NCBI GenBank assembly: GCA_016719575.1
Contig: JADJYV010000006.1
Span: 186,001 to 250,000, forward strand
Source of the DNA: Pseudobdellovibrionaceae bacterium
GTDB taxonomy: Bacteria; Bdellovibrionota; Bdellovibrionia; Bdellovibrionales; Bdellovibrionaceae
Reading direction: 5' to 3'
Length of the DNA: 64,000 nucleotides
Both the position numbers and the translations under genes were made by a program. Of the stretch, positions 60,518 through 64,000 are shown in pieces. The number at the start of each line of letters is the position of its first letter. The first letter of the stretch is position 1. The notes beneath the pieces were generated by a model. That model did not search any database. It was not told the DNA's origin and worked only from the letters and a program-made list of their open reading frames with translations.

Positions 60518-61999
60518 TTATTTCTTTAACTGTGGGCAGGTCTGGATACAAGACTCTTGATCGAGCTTGAGTCGAATGCCAAGACAGTCAGGCGTCATTT
60601 TGTGACGCACAACGGACGTCGTTTCAAGACTGGGCCTATACGACTTACTATTGAACTTTGCTAGACAGGCGTAATAGGCATACTTCTCTAAACCCGCACG
60701 CATGCTTGAAATCTCCCGGAGATAGTCTCTGGCTTGGTAGCGATTAATTCCGACCCCATCTTTACTAGGACTACTCTGGGCGATGATAAAATCAAAGTTT
60801 CTTGAACTTACCAAAGAACAGTCTTTTTCGCTTTTTGCACTGCCTAGACCAAAAGGATCAATCCCCACCGAGTCCACCATTAAAACATGTCCAGGGACAG
60901 CGACGACGTCGCCCCCTCGAAGCGTCTCTGTTGGCGTCACAGAGATTTTTTGCAAACAGGTCAGTCCATTTTTCTCTGGCTCAAGGTACATTCTGGCGCT
61001 TATTCCGTAAACTCCAGTCGCTTTGTTATCTTTATTCGGAGCCATTCGAAGCCCTGCCGCCGATAGGGCCGTATAGACAAGACCAGAACAGTCCACGCCC
61101 AAAGCATCAGTTCCGCTCCCCGCATTTTTAAAAAAGCTTAAAGGAGAGCTCAAGCTCGTCGTTGCATAGGGCTTGCCTCCGTAATCATAAATCAGCGGAG
61201 AAGATCGCGGATTTAAGCACTTCGCTTCGTAAGTATTTATGTTTTTATAATAAGGATGAGTCTTCAGGAGTGTTGAGATACTTGCAACCTCACGTGTTTT
61301 TCCAACCCCGTCCTTATGTGTCCCGGTGACCATAATTCCATCAACATCCGGAGTCCTTCTGGTCATTACAGACTCATCGAGAACTTGGCAAGACTGGTAG
61401 GCCGTAGCTATTGAAAAACGCATACCATAGACTGGCAATGACAAAGCTGTGCCCGCAAGCCGCGGAATATCGACCCCAGCCTCTGCGTCTGCAGGTAGGC
61501 TTTCGTCAGGCACCTGGCACGAAACCTCAACTGCCCGCATTTGCCCCGATACTTTTTCAAAGTGTTTTTTAATTTTCTTTTTCAGCAGGGCTCTCGAATT
61601 CGTTGTTTCGTCTCCCAATTCGAGAGCAGTTAAAAGCGCCAGCAGCTCATCAGAGTTTTTAACCTCTTCACTCTGCGGGGCTTCATTTAACAAAATATCA
61701 AAAATCTCCGCAACACCCGTATTTAAGGTCTCGATACTCTTAGAAGCAAGCGGACCTGATGGCCCCTTGAGCTCCTTCGTTGCAATGACTAGCCTTTCTT
61801 TAATTTCTCTAGCTGAGGGAATCTCCCTTTGCTCAATCAAATACCTATTGACCGCATTCCAAGTGCGACTTTCAAAGCTTTCGCAACCAATGGCGCCAGC
61901 GGTCTCTTTCGCCGCCAAGTCAATATGTTCGAAATTTTTTGGGGCACAGGCTGTGGCAAGGAGAAGTAGGGATATTGGAATTAAAAATTGTTTTTTCAT
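60518..61999 (-). CDS. NlpC/P60-type lipoprotein
   Basis: 493 aa. Lipobox LATAC with Cys near residue 18, an Ala/Glu/Lys-rich helical N-terminal half, then an NlpC/P60-like cysteine-peptidase domain (about residues 295-430). The catalytic Cys is in LGVDCSGLVYTAL and the His in GHVLMVDSVG; an additional C-terminal Cys-rich tail follows. Expected to cut or bind peptidoglycan stem peptides in the periplasm. It is the first gene of a four-gene operon running to the RDD gene. Confidence 0.8.
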   Translation of the reverse strand: MKKQFLIPISLLLLATACAPKNFEHIDLAAKETAGAIGCESFESRTWNAVNRYLIEQREIPSAREIKERLVIATKELKGPSGPLASKSIETLNTGVAEIFDILLNEAPQSEEVKNSDELLALLTALELGDETTNSRALLKKKIKKHFEKVSGQMRAVEVSCQVPDESLPADAEAGVDIPRLAGTALSLPVYGMRFSIATAYQSCQVLDESVMTRRTPDVDGIMVTGTHKDGVGKTREVASISTLLKTHPYYKNINTYEAKCLNPRSSPLIYDYGGKPYATTSLSSPLSFFKNAGSGTDALGVDCSGLVYTALSAAGLRMAPNKDNKATGVYGISARMYLEPEKNGLTCLQKISVTPTETLRGGDVVAVPGHVLMVDSVGIDPFGLGSAKSEKDCSLVSSRNFDFIIAQSSPSKDGVGINRYQARDYLREISSMRAGLEKYAYYACLAKFNSKSYRPSLETTSVVRHKMTPDCLGIRLKLDQESCIQTCPQLKK

Positions 62000-62113
62000 G
62001 CCTACTTATTCGGCATGTTTACGAAAATCACTTGAGCATTTAAGGAAAAACAGGTCTTAAATACAGGGCTCTGGGCTTGACTTAGGGCGGTGTCGGTCTT
62101 TAACTAAGGGCGT

Positions 62114-63181
62114 ATGAGTGATCGATTTATAAAAACCCAGGCTCTTTATTCCCTTATTGATTGGGAACCCTTCGTCTTGCTTGCTTGTTTAATTGCGATT
62201 GCATGGCTTTTTTATAAGTTTTTTTTAGGAGCCGCCTCCCCTGAACGACACCAGAGTATTCGCTTTCAGTTTAGTAAACTTTTTCGGCATTTTGTAATCT
62301 TGACCTTTCTTTTTATGATTTATATGAGCTTGCACACGTCCACCGGAGGACCTTTCGCGGAGCTCTCTCGCGTAACACCTTATGTAGCTTTGCTGTGTTT
62401 TGTTGGCGGCTCTGTCGTTTTTGTAAAAACCAGTCGTTTGATGGTCCTGCAATATCTTTTTTTGGGATCCATGCGAGCGGGCGTACCGCTGTTATTGGTG
62501 AATATATTTTCTTTGCTGCTTTCAATCGTTCTTTCTGTTTGGGCACTTTCGCAGGTGTTTGGCCTTGATCTTGGCCCTTTAATGGCGACCTCGGCTGCCT
62601 TTTCGATAGTTCTCGGTCTCGCATTGCAGGACACCCTCGGCAACCTATTCGCCGGAATTTCTCTGCAAATTGATAAATCATACGAAATTGGAGATTGGGT
62701 CGACGTCACTCAAGGGGTCCAGAAAGCTGTCGGTCAAGTAAAAGAAATCTCGTGGCGATCTACAATTATCACAGGTTTTTCTGACGAAGAGATCACCATA
62801 CCCAATCGTACGATGGCCAATGCTCAGATTTCTAATTTTTCTCCAAATGGGCATCCAATTGTTCGCAGTCAAATATTTAGGATTCCTTTTCATTCTGATA
62901 TCGAAAAAGCCAAAGAACTTATTGAGCAGGCTGTTGTAGAAATTTCAGATGTCAGAAGGCTTCCAGCCCCCTTTGCCTATGTCCAAGAGACCTCTGAAAG
63001 TTCAGTCTTAATCAAAGTTATCTATTTTATTGATAATTTTGGTGGGCAGTTTGGCATTGGCGACAAGGTCCTGCGAAAAGCTATTGATGCTCTCAGAAAA
63101 AATGGTATAGAACTGGCTCGAAACGTCCTCGAAATTCATTCAAAGAGAGCCGATGGAAATACAAACTCAAACCCTTCCTAG
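62114..63181 (+). CDS. MscS-family mechanosensitive channel
   Basis: 355 aa, small-conductance type. Four or five hydrophobic segments (about residues 18-37, 60-75, 90-105, 123-145) precede the pore helix and beta domain: SAAFSIVLGLALQDTLGNLFAG, then QIDKSYEIGDWV, EISWRSTIITGFSDEEITIPN, and the C-terminal alpha/beta domain. AGGG precedes the ATG. It overlaps ttcA by 29 bp, suggesting coupled translation. It would release solutes on hypo-osmotic shock. Confidence 0.92.
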   Translation: MSDRFIKTQALYSLIDWEPFVLLACLIAIAWLFYKFFLGAASPERHQSIRFQFSKLFRHFVILTFLFMIYMSLHTSTGGPFAELSRVTPYVALLCFVGGSVVFVKTSRLMVLQYLFLGSMRAGVPLLLVNIFSLLLSIVLSVWALSQVFGLDLGPLMATSAAFSIVLGLALQDTLGNLFAGISLQIDKSYEIGDWVDVTQGVQKAVGQVKEISWRSTIITGFSDEEITIPNRTMANAQISNFSPNGHPIVRSQIFRIPFHSDIEKAKELIEQAVVEISDVRRLPAPFAYVQETSESSVLIKVIYFIDNFGGQFGIGDKVLRKAIDALRKNGIELARNVLEIHSKRADGNTNSNPS

Positions 63182-63944
63182 TTTTGACTCTCCTCTTGCC
63201 ACCAAAGTTCGCAAACAAATCGTTCAGGCTTTAAATGACTTCAATATGATAGAGGATGGGGACAAGATTGCCGTCGCCGTTTCTGGGGGTAAGGATTCAA
63301 GCATCCTCGTTGTCTTGCTTAACGAAATTCGCAAGCGCTCCGAAAGGAAATTCACTATCGAAGCGATGCTCTTAGACCAGAAACAACCAGGCTTTGATGC
63401 TGGCAGCTTTAAACAGTGGATCGAGTCCCTCGGTATCAAACTTCATATTCTAGAAAAAGACACTTACAGTATCGTTAAAGAAAAAACCCCCGAAGGTTCG
63501 GTCTATTGTACTCTCTGCGCAAAATTTCGCCGAGCCATTTTATACGACTTCGCACATGAAAATGGCTTTACCAAAATGGCTTTAGGTCACCACCGCGACG
63601 ATCTCATCGAGACCACTTTGCTCAATTTATTTTATATTGGTCAGCTTGCAAGCATGCCTGCAAAACTGAAGTCTGATGATGGGCGGAACCTGGTAATTCG
63701 TCCCTTGGTCTATGTCGCCGAAAAGGACCTCAAGCACCTTGCAGCAGATTGGGGGTTTCCGATTATCCCTTGCAATCTTTGTGGCTCGCAAGAAACCTTG
63801 AAGCGAAAGAAGATGAAGAAGCTTGTTTCTGATCTCGAGATGGAAATACCTAATATTGGAGCCTCGATTTTGAGTGCTCTCGGAAGCACTCAACCCTCAC
63901 ACCTACTTGACCATAAACTATGGGATTTTAAGAATCTAAAATAG
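63153..63944 (+). CDS. ttcA: tRNA 2-thiocytidine biosynthesis protein TtcA
   Basis: ATP-dependent enzyme that thiolates C32 of tRNA, 263 aa. The PP-loop SGGKDSSILV lies near residue 45, the iron-sulfur CxxC is CTLC near residue 120, and a further Cys pair CNLCG lies near residue 205; GHHRDDLIET is the conserved ATP-binding loop. GAGAG precedes the ATG, which lies inside the MscS gene. It is the last gene of the window; the remaining 56 bp hold nothing recognisable. Confidence 0.93.
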   Translation: MEIQTQTLPSFDSPLATKVRKQIVQALNDFNMIEDGDKIAVAVSGGKDSSILVVLLNEIRKRSERKFTIEAMLLDQKQPGFDAGSFKQWIESLGIKLHILEKDTYSIVKEKTPEGSVYCTLCAKFRRAILYDFAHENGFTKMALGHHRDDLIETTLLNLFYIGQLASMPAKLKSDDGRNLVIRPLVYVAEKDLKHLAADWGFPIIPCNLCGSQETLKRKKMKKLVSDLEMEIPNIGASILSALGSTQPSHLLDHKLWDFKNLK

Positions 63945-64000
63945 CCCACCCGCCCTGGCCCCATTATTGCTAAAATCGTCAGCAGTTAATTGGAGTTTTG

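Overview
The window looks like a chromosomal segment of a predatory or predator-related member of the Bdellovibrionota (Bdellovibrio-like). Support is indirect: moderate GC; the site-2 protease-trpS-scpA-scpB and DUF177-rpmF-fabHDG-acpP-fabF-rpiB-glyA clusters; many secreted proteins, lipoproteins and PilZ proteins; a ~1000-residue fibre-like surface protein; and frequent use of TTG starts. No rRNA, tRNA or CRISPR array was seen.

Layout. 1-2807: dipeptide ABC transporter operon (dppA-dppB-dppC, the last cut by the window edge). 2879-4745: SDR-QueD/PTPS-RsuA operon with 4-bp overlaps. 5320-8061: acyl-CoA dehydrogenase plus an orphan peptide-binding protein. 8215-12776: M50 protease, trpS, scpA, scpB and a lipoprotein. 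12777-13989: an IS1-like insertion sequence with 55-bp inverted repeats and a 9-bp target duplication, sitting in the overlapping 3' ends of two convergent genes. 13988-18385: class Ia ribonucleotide reductase (nrdA-nrdB) plus a membrane-anchored protein. 19018-25185: radical SAM protein, MnmC-like tRNA methyltransferase, PilZ protein, FMN reductase, Kup and a patatin. 25436-31075: lipoprotein, DedA, an outer-membrane barrel behind a sigma-54 promoter, a CNB-domain protein, an M23 lipoprotein and glyA. 31123-36731: rpiB and the fatty-acid-synthesis operon, in which fabF carries a one-base frameshift. 36854-39869: an ABC importer coupled to a 2OG-Fe(II) oxygenase. 40020-43047: a second sigma-54 promoter with a small secreted protein, a compact tyrosine recombinase, and an HTH-membrane protein paired with an Omp85-type barrel. 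43160-47778: amino acid dehydrogenase, yfgM-bamB pair, lipoprotein and PHB-depolymerase-like esterase. 47779-48285: a scar region with a solo IS end and an outer-membrane gene remnant. 48286-51566: lipoprotein plus large fibre operon. 51717-57133: secreted protein, M28 peptidase with propeller/PA/PDZ domains, a lipoprotein 2H phosphoesterase and a TrmA/RlmD-type methyltransferase. 57136-61999: a four-gene envelope operon (NlpC/P60 lipoprotein, PilZ membrane protein, surface-anchored Cys/Pro-rich protein, RDD protein). 62114-63944: MscS channel and ttcA.

The strongest leads are: the IS insertion that rebuilt the stop codons of both flanking genes; a fabF frameshift whose repair restores a TAATG junction to rpiB; two near-identical sigma-54 promoters; the oxygenase-ABC importer operon whose binding protein lacks a signal peptide; a predicted envelope-anchored 2H phosphoesterase; and the fibre operon. 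Three one-base indels at or near short homopolymers (transposase, fabF, envelope protein) mean that sequencing error must be excluded before calling any of them biology.
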